Assembly: GCA_900155495.1 (NCBI GenBank)
Contig: FTLJ01000764.1
Coordinates: 1-57,455 of the forward strand
Length of the DNA stretch: 57,455 nucleotides
Direction: 5' to 3'
DNA from: Porogramme epimiltina
Lineage: Eukaryota > Basidiomycota > Agaricomycetes > Polyporales > Polyporaceae
Position numbers and translations under genes: made by a program. Shown here in pieces: positions 34,664 through 44,821 of the stretch; the first letter of the stretch is position 1, and each line of letters begins with the position of its first letter. The notes under the pieces are model-generated. The model made no database searches. It had not been told where the DNA came from and worked only from the letters and a program-made list of their open reading frames with translations.

Positions 34664-35906
34664 TCATGGAGGGAATAGGGAAGAGTATGAAGGAGGGAGT
34701 GTCGATAGTGGATCGCCATCATCAGCTACGTCATTCTCTCCTAGCGCACCCAGCCCACCACCCATTTCTGCGTCAGACGCATGCCTCCGTCCTCTGGTGC
34801 GAGCTTGATAGACAATGGGTCCGATTCTACGAAATGAAGCAGGTGATGCGACATCGATAACCTGAAGGGAGGACGGAGTTAAGGCATAAGTAAGGCTCGA
34901 ATGTAGGAATAACTCGGAAGGAACCCCCGAGTGGTCCAGCCCGCGCACTGGAGTATTCTCTTCTGGGTACGCTGGGTTTGTAGAGCTGGAACTTCCATCT
35001 TGTGCACTCATGGCTGCTTCAAAGTGACTCCTCGCAAACTCGTACTGCCGGTGTTGGGAAAGAGAGGGTGCACCTCGCCCCGTCGCGCTATCCGTCAAGG
35101 TAACGATGGACACGCCCGAGGGGCCCCGATGCCAAGCCAATGGGGTGCAGCCGGTGTCGTTAGGTGAAGATATAGTCGAAGGTGAGTCGGAAAGAGAGGT
35201 ATCGGATGCGGAAGAGCTAGTCTGAGGTTCCCGCGGAACACCTGTGCGAAGGTCCAATGATATCAGTATCAATTGGTAAGAACGATTACTGTGCAAATGG
35301 CATACCAGAGCTCCGCCTACGAAGGACGTAGCGTATGATTCTTCGCCTTAAGATCAGGAACACCAAGACAAGCGCCAGGGCAACGGTGAAAGATGCGCCT
35401 ATAATCAGTGCGATCGCTCCTGTACGAGTTGGGGGCGTATGAAGGGGTGAGGGGGTTTCGGTGTTCGAAATCCTAGATACCGAAGTTGACGTATGCGGAA
35501 GGGACTCGGTGGTTGATGGGATCGTATTCTGCATCGTTATTTTTAATGAAGTATTGGTGGCTTCTACACTAGAACTCGGCGTCAGAGTTGTTGGCAAGCG
35601 GAAGGTGGACCTGAATGGGTCCAAAGGGGACAATGTTTGCGACGGCAAAGAGGTGGTGGTAGTGGTTGACAACGAGTTTAGTATAGTGAAGGTGGCCGGT
35701 GGTGTTTGAACAGCGCAATCGTGATTCCAGCATATTTGTTCCGTGCGCTTGGGGTGTGTCTGCGTGTTGTCAAGTTTGAATGGTACGGCGAACGACGCCG
35801 TCGTGCTACTTTTAGAACGGGGTGCGGGGAATACCTGGGCTCCTGTATCTACGTCACTACAGGCAAAAGCCCGCCACGTTAACACCGCACCTGATAATGC
35901 CGCCAT
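34664..35906 (-). CDS. TM13: class C membrane protein, PPSY tail
   Basis: ATG at 35906 followed by a signal-like MAALSGAVLTWRAFA. Short ectodomain with ICWNHDCAV, a Ser/Thr stalk related to TM12 (NTSLKITMQNTIP), helix GAIALIIGASFTVALALVLV near 35343-35423 and RRRIIRYVLRRRSS. Exons 35306-35906 and 34664-35241; the 64-nt intron is phase 1 (GTATGCC...CGCACAG). The tail has lost the DGG/LAGG box (RRHASDAEMGGGLGA) but keeps TLPPSYSSLFPP, still a PPxY. All checked frames are open. Confidence 0.82.
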
Positions 35907-36556
35907 ATCAAGAAAAGGGACAAACTGGTAGTGTCCTGACGTCAGAGGAGGCCCATATAACGCTATCGCGCCCGTAAATGAGGCAATGGGGCATACCGCG
36001 GGGAGAGAGAAACCAGTTACGACGTGTTGATCCAGGTTTCGGCACTCCGGTGACCATGGCCCTATTGAATAGTTGTGGGGAGACTTCAGTCATGTTAAAG
36101 GGTAGCGAGCACGCAAGAGGAGTAGACCTCGACTAGGGTGTGGGCCTCTACTGTTTGCACACAACTGGCATTATGTCAGAATAGGTTCTGCTCAAATGAG
36201 GTCACGGAAGGACGCGCACCGGAAACTTGTCTTGGAACGCACTGGATTTATGCGACCTGCGAAGAAGATAAGAAAAGGAGTAGAAAGTAACATACACCGA
36301 GGGACCATTGAGTCCCTCAAAAGTAAACGTCTGTCTCCACGAACGCAGTAGTAGAGATTTGGAACTGAGAACGATGGTGTGTTGCGTGGATGCCCTGACT
36401 ATCATACATCTGACAATCTGTGCAGTGACTCCAGCAAGGGAAATGATGTAGCACTTCGGGCACTTCGGGGCGTTGACAGATAATCGGTGATAATACTGAG
36501 ATAAATCCGTAATTTCCATACATGTTAACGCAGATCCGGCGCCCTCGCCCTTGAGC
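35907..36556. other. Spacer between TM13 and MaoC
   Basis: 3' flank of MaoC and promoter region of TM13, homologous in part to 31767-32437. No separate gene. Confidence 0.45.
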
Positions 36557-38074
36557 TCAGAGCTTGCTCTTCTCTGCCTTCTTAACGTACGCAACTCCAG
36601 CACCAAGGCACACCTGACCGCATCACGATTAGCATACCCACGTCCTCCCACAAGCACCTATTCAGGGAGTGGACGCACCTTGCCCGTCGCAACATTCGTC
36701 GTGACGAACGCGACCTCAGTCTCGCCCTCGTGGCCAGGGGCCCTCGCGGGTCCGATTTCCCAAATGCTCGTCTCGAGGGCATCGCCAGGCTTGACAGGGG
36801 CCGTGAACCGCACGCCGAACAGCCGGAGCGAGGCGGGGTCGCCCCCGCCAACTGCTGAGACAATGGCGCGAGCGCCGAATCCGAACGTCGAGAGCCCGTG
36901 GAGGATCACGCCCCCGAAGCCTGCAGCCTTGCCAATCGCGGGGTCTGGGGAAAGGGGTGTGTTTGAGCGACGTGGAGAAGAAGAGCAAGCACGAGGGGTG
37001 GAGGGGAGGGTGGTGGCGGAGCGGGGAGAGAGAAGCAGGAAGAGACGTACTGATGTGAAGCTCGTTGTAGTCGCCGCTCAGGCGGTAGGCGACAGCCTGC
37101 TCCGCGGACGTCTGGTCACGCACGACCCAGTCGGGCTTGCGGTCCTTAGGGATCGGCTTGCCCTGGGGCGGGCCCGCAATGCGCTTGGAGAAGTTTGTGC
37201 CTGTCGCCTTCGCGCCGAGGTTGAAGGAGCCGCTCTGTAATGCCTGTCACGCGTCGTCGTGAGCGAGGGAAGGCAAGGACGTACGTAGAGCCGTGCGTAG
37301 GGGACGTCTTGGCCATCGACGAGCGTAGATTCCATCTCGAGGATGATACCCGACTCTGGAGGCAAGAATTGTAGGTATATGGGCGACACAAAAAGAGTGA
37401 AGGACGTACTGTTCTCACTCACGCCAACGACCCGCTTCTTAATCTTCCATCCGGGGCCACTAACCGCAGGGAAAGGCTTGAGGATCTCAATAGACTGACT
37501 CCCGTGAACCTGTAGGGGCATGTGTGCGTTAGGAGGGCATGAGAGAATAGTGAGGAGACGTATGCGCGTACTCCACGGTTGGGGTCAAACTTGGGAAGAC
37601 CAGGGGCGTGCTTTCCGCCCGTCATAAGCTTGCGGAAGTTGACAACATCCTGGTTGGTGCCTGGCGAAGACTCGTTCAGTAATGGAGGGCGAAGAAGGGA
37701 CACGGTGATGACTGACCCTTGAAGGGAAGGACGACAGGGTAGGTGGGGAATGGCGACCACGACTTGTCTGAGCTCGTTGAACATGGTGTCATGTGCTGGA
37801 GAGGAACGAAAGAAGCGTACCAAGTTCTGGGGTTTGAGGGATGTCATTACACGCTCACCAGACCTTACAGAGTGGCAAATGTACGCACCATTGACGATGG
37901 AAAAGTCGTCCGCCTTCGCGCCGATGCCGATGCCGTAGAGGAGGATGTCCCTCTGGTTCCAGGACACCTGATTTCGAGGTTCAATGCGGGGTAAGAGAGA
38001 GCGCCGTGAGCGTGACATACAGGCTGGTCCTCGTCTTGCCATCCCACGGCGGATCCAAGGTCGACCTGAGACAT
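36557..38074 (-). CDS. MaoC-type (hydratase 2) enoyl-CoA hydratase, peroxisomal
   Basis: Hot-dog-fold hydratase of the type that hydrates trans-2-enoyl-CoA to (R)-3-hydroxyacyl-CoA in fungal peroxisomal beta-oxidation (family knowledge). ATG at 38074 (MSQVDLGSAVGWQDEDQP). Exons in order encode VSWNQRDILLYGIGIGAKAD, SPFPTYPVVLPFKG, SIEILKPFPAVSGPGWKIKK, SFNLGAKATGTNFSKRIAGP, the hydratase motif YRLSGDYNELHI with its Asp and His, VILHGLSTFGFGARA and ETEVAFVTTNVATG. The last exon gives GVAYVKKAEKSKL, a peroxisomal PTS1 signal (stop 36557-36559). The motif has Glu where the family usually has Pro after GDxN. About seven small introns. It is divergent to YTM1 and the intact member of a duplicated pair. 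Confidence 0.88.
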
Positions 38075-38391
38075 GGCTAGGATGCGGTGTGTGTGCAGAG
38101 AGAAGCAGGGAGTGTGGGGTAAAGGGAGGGGGCGCGCATGGCTTGTGCGCTGCGGGGATATAACCTGGACGGTCCCCCGGGTGTCGGCGTTGCGCAGAGC
38201 CCGTGCCCGGTGACGCGCCCCTCGTGATCGTTTTCGTGACGCACGCGTCGGCGCGTGACGCCCGCCTGTGACCGTGACAAAATATCGCCCAAGCTGCCTT
38301 TGCCGCGCTCTCGTCTGGGCTCTTCGCCCTCCGCACTCCGGCCCTCTCTCCTACATCTGCTAGTCATCCTCACCCCCGAATCCTCGCCACC
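38075..38391. promoter_or_regulatory. Bidirectional promoter region, MaoC and YTM1
   Basis: 317 bp between the start codons of the two divergent genes, with pyrimidine-rich tracts just before the YTM1 ATG (CATCCTCACCCCCGAATCC, 38366-38384). No specific factor sites claimed. Confidence 0.5.
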
Positions 38392-39923
38392 ATGGCGTCC
38401 ACAAGCTCGGAGGTAGCTCACCCCGTCGTTTTCACGACTCAAACGCCCTACCCTCTCCCGTCCCAAAAGTTCCTCATCCCGACATCATGGAAGCGGTACC
38501 AGCTTTCGCAGCTGGTAAACAAGGCGCTATCGCTCCCCAAGCCCATACCATTTGAGTTCCTCGTGCGCGGGGAGATACTGCGAGGGACATTAGCAGAATG
38601 GTGTGCCGAGAAGGGCGTCGGAGAGGTGAGTCCCAACATTCGTATGGCTCTCCTCACAATACTGAGGAACACATGGATTCTCCCCTATGGTAGGAAGAAA
38701 CTCTCGAAATAGAGTACTTTGAATCTATCATGCCTCCCCAGCGCATGTCGACTCTTCCGCATGAAGACTGGGTCTCTTCAATATCATGTCAAGTGTCTGG
38801 GTACGCACGCACTTTCTCCCTTTCACCCCCCATCGCCAACATTTCTCTAGATACTTCTTCACAGGCTCCTATGACGGCGCAATCCGGGCGTTTGACTACT
38901 CCCAAAAGCTTCTCCACACAAGCACCCCCCACAGCGCACCCATCACCTCAATATGCCTCCTCCAATCCTCCGCCCCTTCACCCGAGTCGCATCTAGTCGC
39001 TAGTGCATCTCAAGACCTCACCGCACGACTAACGCGTGTTTCTCTCCCTTCTTCCCCATCCGAGCAACCAAAAGCGCATACTGTCGCATCCCTTCACCTA
39101 CACACCGCTCCCGTCTCCTCCGTCGCCGCCAACACGTTTGGCTCGCACATCCTGACCTCTTCTTGGGACGGCCTCATCGGTTTGTGGGACACAACTATCC
39201 CCGAGGCGGACGAGGTTCCACTAGACGACGTCGCGGGTGCGGAGCGGAAGAAGCGTAGGAGAGTCGCGGAGGATGAGGACCGTCCACGCCGCAAGGCCCC
39301 CACCGCGGTACTCAAGAGCCATACCGCGCGCGTATCTCGCGCAGTCTTTGGCCCCTCCGCGCACGATGGGAATGCGTACAGCTGTGGGCTCGACTCGACG
39401 GTACGCACGTGGGACGTCGAACACGGAGTCTGCACCTCCACCATAGTGCGTATCACCTCTCCTGTCTCTTCCCTCTCCACCCACCCCGTTCTGCGACTAA
39501 CTGTGTCCCTCGCAGACCGCTTCAGCAAAACCGTTCCTCGATCTCGCGCTCGCACACGACGGCAACACCGCGCTCGTCGCGTCAACGGACCGCACAGTGT
39601 GCCAGTACGACCTGCGCGCCGGCGCTGCGTCCCCCTTAGGCGCCTCGCTCGCGCACCCCGCAACGCCGTCGTGCGTCGCGCTCGCGCCGACGCAGGCGCA
39701 CCAGCTCGTGACGGGTGCATACGACGGTGTTGCCAGACTGTGGGACCTCAGGAGCACGAAGGCGGCGGTCGCGGCATTCCGCGCGTGGGAGGGGAAGAAG
39801 GACGCAGGCGGTCGGAAGGTGCTCGGCGTGGACTGGAAGGGGGGGTTGTTGGGCGTTGCGGGCGAGGGCGGGGTCGAGGTGTGGAAGGTTGCGGAGGGCG
39901 AGCGGGTGGCGTCAGGCAATTAA
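38392..39923 (+). CDS. YTM1: WD40 ribosome biogenesis protein Ytm1/WDR12
   Basis: Orthologue of Ytm1, part of the Nop7-Erb1-Ytm1 (PeBoW) complex that matures the 60S subunit in the nucleolus (established for the family). Exons 38392-38625, 38715-38800, 38851-39445 and 39516-39923 join in frame to a protein of 440 residues, close to the usual length. Residues 1-105 form the NLE domain (VVFTTQTPYPLPSQKFLIPT, FEFLVRGEILRGTL). A WD40 propeller follows, with GSYDGAIRAFD, ILTSSWDGLIGLWD, CGLDSTVRTWDVE and LVTGAYDGVARLWDLRS. A basic/acidic loop (GAERKKRRRVAEDEDRPRRK) interrupts the propeller, as in other Ytm1 proteins. This housekeeping gene sits inside the receptor-like array. Confidence 0.93.
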
Positions 39924-40819
39924 TCTGAGGTGCGTTGCTCGTTACGTCTTTCGCGTTGTGGGGCGGCTGCATGACTGACGTCCTTTGAATAGCCGGGTAG
40001 AGACCGTTGTGCCACTATTTGACAACGAGAAGTGTACACCAGCGCAAACCTAGGACCCGTAGTACGCATTATCCTTAGACTACTTGTACCGTGGGTAGAA
40101 TGCGGCTTGATGGCGGGTCCCCCCTGGCGACCTAGGACCCTCGGTCCTTGTAGGATGCCAGTGGCGGTGAGCCGAATTTGTTCCATTTGACGTGCCAGTG
40201 ATCCACGTGCGCGCATTGTGCGCAGGACTCATCCGGTACAGAGAAGCCGTCTCCACTCGCAGCACAAACTGTCTCGGTCGCGCATAGCGACGCGCTCACG
40301 AGAGCTGTGATCACTTCTCATGGACGGGCGTTCGGCCAGTCCGGAGGAAGTAGTTCCTGACGGCGGCGCGCCTCCGATGTTGCGAGCTCACGAGTCCGCC
40401 ACATGGCGCTGCAGAATTGCGACGAGTGGCCTGTTGCTTTCATTCTTCCCCTCATTCGCACTTTATCCTTCCGTTCTTCTGCTCTTAATTGCATGGCCTA
40501 GGACAAAGGAGCCTGCCGATCGTCTCGGCTTGCCACGACGATTATTCACTTCTGCGAAATGTCTTACAGTGAGCACTCCCTACTCGGCCTGGTTCCTGCG
40601 AGGATATTAACGAAACTGGGGACAGATTCCTGTGAAGGGATCTTCGTGCGTCGGTGCAGGTCAACCCATACGGAACGCCGAAGACGTGGAAACTCCATTG
40701 TATTATCAACCTTTCAACGCGTCTTCGACACCCTGGTGGCATACTCGGCGCGTTTACAAGTGGTATGCACTCAGGTAGCGTGTAGAATAGATGTATTCTT
40801 AGGGACCTTCTGGTGAGTT
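39924..40819. other. Spacer YTM1 to TM14
   Basis: No gene supported. The first exon of TM14 probably lies near the right end, since its open frame has no ATG. Short frames elsewhere lack features. Confidence 0.4.
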
Positions 40820-42054
40820 GTGAATGCCTCTGTTGACCCTCAATCGCCGCTCACTTTTCCCCTAACAAGTATACTTTGTCATTTCACCCCCCATACCCCC
40901 TTCATTTCAATCCTTCTATTCTTCATCATCTACCCACTACCCGGGACGTTCGCACAACTTACACCCTCCTTCACTATTGTTCCCACCGCCGCCGTGATAT
41001 GCACGAACACTAGTATCGCTTGGACCGGCGGCACGCCTCCATACGCCCTCCAAATCTCCCCTGCCGACGTGCCGCTCAATGATCCATCAGCGGAAACGTA
41101 CAAGTCGCTCTCCGCCACCAACTTCGTATGGCTCGCGGACTTCCCCGTGGGCACATCTATCTCCCTGTCTTTGGTTGACGCCGAGGGGCTGTCGCCGATC
41201 CTCCTCACCCCAACGTTCGACATCCTCAGTGGAACGGACACGTCATGCCTAGATGCAACTGCCACCTTTGCACTCCCAGGACAAGCTCTCACAGTCCAAC
41301 ACGCCTCTACTGCAACCCCGGCCTCAGCCACCCCGACTACCAGCCCCTTGCTCAGCACCGCCCACAGACCCGCCATGTCGCTCAGCGTCGGCGCTGTGGC
41401 GGGTATTGCAGTGGCCGTCGGGCTGGTTGCGATCTCTATCACGCTCCTTGTCTACCTCTTCCTCCGGCGGCGGCGTCGGAGGCGATGGACTCGCCGAAAC
41501 ACCGTCATCGGTAAGGTTCCAGCTATGTAGTCCCGTCATTGGATCAGAGATTGACGCGCTTCGAACATGCAGACCTTGCCGAGTCCCCGAGCGACAGCGC
41601 GCCTCCGCTGGGCTACCTGGCCTCACGCCCGCGAGACCTCGAGGACGCACGCGACCCGATGAAGCCGCGCCCGTACCTCGTCACGGAGGTACTCGACATT
41701 CGTCCCCAGACGGAGAAGACGTTCGAGGACGGCCACTCGTGCTCCTGCGAAGGCAGCAGCTCGGGCGACTGTCAGCCACCATCGCCTCCGCCCATCCTCC
41801 TCCCTAGATCGGTTGTGGAGAAGCCGCTGCCTAGTCCGCCGTCGCGGGACTCTTATTTTGCTCCCGCGAAGCGCGCCGTCGCGGGAGATCCGGCCGAGCC
41901 GGCATATGCCGTGAAGCAGGAGTCTGATGGAGGATTGAGGCTCGCCGGCGGGCCTGCAGATGAGGACGAGGAGCCGGGTGAGGAAGAGATCCTGCGCCGT
42001 AGGACACTTCCCCCTCCATATAGTTCTTATCGGAAGGGCTCTGCTTCGTCATAA
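40820..42054 (+). CDS. TM14: Kre9/Knh1-like membrane protein, PPPY tail
   Basis: Class B on the plus strand. Exons about 40820-41510 and 41573-42054 with a 62-nt phase-1 intron (GTAAGG...CATGCAG). A hydrophobic FISILLFFIIYPLPGTFAQL stretch is a good signal peptide. The ectodomain has AAVICTNTSIAWTGGTPPYA and FVWLADFPVGTSISLSLVDA. Short stalk, helix AVAGIAVAVGLVAISITLLV, then RRRRRRRWTRR. The tail contains KQESDGGLRLAGGPADEDEE and RTLPPPYSSYRKGSASS. The frame opens without an ATG (GTG at 40820), so the start is unresolved. TM14 and TM15 together form the unit of which the TM14 relic and TM16 are a second copy. Confidence 0.82.
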
Positions 42055-42419
42055 TATAACGTTGAGAAATTGAACGGGCTGCAGATACGGTTGAAGATGC
42101 CTGGTATACTTCCTTATGCACTTTGCACCGCATGACACAGATACACTGAGTCCCACAACAATGGACAACGATTTGCCACGAATATCGCAGTGCGTGCTTC
42201 TGGACGATGTGCCACTGATGGAGGAAGGGCAAGCCGTCATACCATCCTTCGATCCGCCTAACATCCTGGTTTTCCGGGCGCATCCTTTAAAGCCTCCTTC
42301 CAAGACACGTCCAATAGGTCCACAGTCGAGTAAAAAGCAGTCATCCCTTTCTCCGACCCTCCTCGGCATCCTCCCTCCATCGCTCTTTCACCTGCATCCA
42401 ATATTCCATACTGCAATTC
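42055..42419. other. Spacer TM14 to TM15
   Basis: 365 bp; holds the TM15 promoter. Part of it (about 42107-42310) recurs at 44505-44700 upstream of TM16. No gene. Confidence 0.5.
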
Positions 42420-43772
42420 ATGATGACTTTCTCAAACTGCCCTATAACAAAAAGTGGGTCTCCGACATAACTACGTTGCTTGACCTTCACTAATGGCCAT
42501 ACACAGAACGTGCACCTACCGCGCTCTTGCATATCCTCGCCATTCTCCTCGCGTCGAGGTTGGTCATTTGTAACAGCAACACCGACGTCGCTCCTCCCAA
42601 TGGTGTAGTCCATCATTTGGGGCCTAGATTAGACACCCCTGGGTCTGGTATAATATGGCCCCCTCTACCACCACTACCTTCAATTCTTTCCCCGCCAGAA
42701 TCTCAAACCGACCGTCCCCCCATTCAAACTTCTACCAGTACCGCCATAATTGGTACCTCTTCTCAAGTCTTCAGCAGCATTTCATCCCTTACTACCACGG
42801 TATCCGAATCTCAGGCTTCTTCCCTCCCGAGCACTACTCTTGTCACAATGAGCAACCCGCTCACTTTTACCCCTGACCATTCACCCCCGTCCGACGGCGG
42901 ACAACAAGCCAGTCAATCAGACACCTTGCGCAGCGTGGTCACACAAAGCGTCACAGTAGTATCAGTCAGTAGCTACACCAATGACATTACTACCATGCCG
43001 TCCTCCGCCGGTACCATCGAACCTGCCACCTCGACCAAGGTTCTTTCGTCCTCGGGGACAGCCAGGTCCAGTACGTCGATGGAGAGAGGGATAACCGCAA
43101 GTGAGATTGCGGGGATCGCGGTCATTGCAGCCACCGTCGCAAGTCTAATTACTGCGCTCGTGGTTCACTATTACATGAAGCGAAAGGCAAAATATACTCC
43201 CCCGGATGATGCGGTCGGTATGTCCCATTCACGCTACCTACCAAGCGGTAACACCATCATTAATAGTATACTCAGCTCACACAATGGAGAATATGACACC
43301 GGAAAAGCACCCTGAGAGCTGCGACCCCAAGACGCTGGATGCACACCAGGATTCCCAGGTTTGGGTTGGATCGGATTTGGGTGATGTAAATCATCATCAG
43401 ACTTGTGTGGAGAGAGCTTCCATCTCGGAGTCGACGGTAAACCTGCCCTATTTATCTCCTCTCGGTTTACCGCGCTTAGTGCCATACAAATAGAACCAGT
43501 CAAACGACCGACAAACCGGGAGCCTTGAAAACCAAGTTGAGACTCTGCTGTGGTCCTCTCCGATGTGTTCGCTCGTCGAAACGCCGGTCCGGGAGGGTTG
43601 GAGGAAGGGAGTAAGCCGTAGCAGGAGAGTTAGGTATGAGGCAGACGGAGGCGTCAGATTGGCAGGCGGAGAGGTAGATCAACAAGATGTGAATGACGGC
43701 GATGAAGAGACGGAGACAGGGACGATTGAGACTCTTCCACCACCTTACTCTTCAGTGCCAAGAAGGCAGTAA
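42420..43772 (+). CDS. TM15: class D membrane protein, PPPY tail
   Basis: Exon model: 42420-42453, 42507-43217, about 43276-43436 (43267 is also in frame) and 43494-43772, giving about 394 residues. The tiny first exon (34 nt) plus exon 2 give MMTFSNCPITKKRAPTALLH then ILAILLASRLVICNS, a clear signal peptide. A long Ser/Thr/Pro stalk follows without a recognisable globular domain, then helix IAGIAVIAATVASLITALVV and KRKAKY. The intron after the helix exon is phase 1. The tail is encoded by two exons and ends RRVRYEADGGVRLAGGEVDQ and ETLPPPYSSVPRRQ. Closest relative is TM16 with the same four-exon structure. Confidence 0.85.
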
Positions 43773-44265
43773 TTCGCATCAGCACTCAGGTCTATAGTAA
43801 GCCCTTTGTGCAGAATTCGTGACTTGCGTTTCACTGATATGGCGTGTCAGACACGTCAGTGACTCTTGACTGCCCATCTTCCTTGAGTGAACTGAGGACT
43901 CCGACGTACGCTAGAGAGTATAATTGTTTGTTAAAAGCAACGTAGAATTAAAGTATATAGTACTATTTCAGAGCAAGTCAGATGTTACATATTATTGGTA
44001 AGCAGAACTGGCGATGCGGGATGAACCGAACGCGAGGTNNNNNNNNNNNATCAGACACCACAAAAGGTGTTAGTTCATCTAGACAGCAGGACGTGTAAGG
44101 AGCTTGCACGCACGTAACAACCTTCGAAGTGGAGCGTGACATGCAACTTACCCCCCACCCTGCACGCGATCGATATAATGTCCTCCTGGGTCATTGCATG
44201 CCTCGCGAGCAGCGTGGTGCTCGTGCGGCATAATCAGTTCTCGCATTGTTGCTAGGCAGGCGGAG
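43773..44265. other. Spacer TM15 to TM14 relic, with assembly gap
   Basis: No gene. Contains 11 undetermined bases (44039-44049). Confidence 0.5.
44039..44049. other. Run of 11 N (assembly gap)
   Basis: Undetermined bases. The true length of the missing sequence is not known, and it sits at the left edge of the second copy of a duplicated unit, where collapse or mis-joining is common. Confidence 0.99.
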
Positions 44266-44490
44266 GCGGTGGACCTGCTCAAACGCCGTCACCGGCGAGG
44301 TTCTAGCTAGTCCCGTCATGGGATCAAAGATTGACGCGCTCCGAACATGTAGACCTTGACGAGTCCCCAGCGAAGGCGCGCCTCCGCTGGGCGACCCGAC
44401 CTCTCGCCCGCGAGACCTCGACGGCGCACGCGACCCGATGAAGCCGCATCCATACCTCGTCATGGAGGCGCTCGACATTTGCTGCTAGAC
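44266..44490 (+). pseudogene. Relic of a TM14-like gene
   Basis: 44270-44490 aligns with the TM14 intron and start of its tail exon (41500-41705): shared CCCGTCAT.GGATCA.AGATTGACGCGCT-type sequence, the acceptor region GAACATG.AG|ACCTTG, and the GCGCGCCTCCGCTGGGC block. It has a 1-nt deletion just after the acceptor. The alignment jumps from about 41705 to about 42107, so the rest of the tail, including the DGG box and PPPY, is deleted. Ectodomain and helix are absent from the window. Confidence 0.72.
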
Positions 44491-44821
44491 GGGAAACGGT
44501 GTGCACTTCGCAAGCTATGATACAGACACACCGGGCCCCACAACAATGAGCAATGGCCACGAATATCATCCGATAGGCCTCCGAACGATGTGGCACAGAT
44601 AGAAGGGCAACCCGCCACAACCCTCGATGCACCTGACATCTTGTTTTACGGGCGCATCTTTCATACGTTTTCAAGCCACATCCAAGAAGACTGCCCATAG
44701 GCAGAAGAGCAGTTGTCTCTTACTCTAATCCCCAGGCTCAGTGTTTTCTCTCCATCCCTCTTTCATCTGCGTTGCACAGTCCACTCCTTAGGTCCCAAAT
44801 ATTCCACTCCTTAGGTTTCAA

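Larger units (their letters stand above)
34664..38074 (-). repeat. Tandem duplication unit, copy 2: TM13 plus MaoC
   Basis: Direct repeat of 30575-33867 (see that entry). This copy keeps both genes open and may be the older or the selected one. Confidence 0.75.

Noticed and set aside
39094..39919. Minus-strand frames opposite YTM1
   Set aside because: Fully antisense to a clear WD40 gene with four consistent exons; no domain of their own.
42116..42493. A 125-codon plus frame before TM15
   Set aside because: It overlaps the verified first exon and intron of TM15 and is only partly conserved upstream of TM16.
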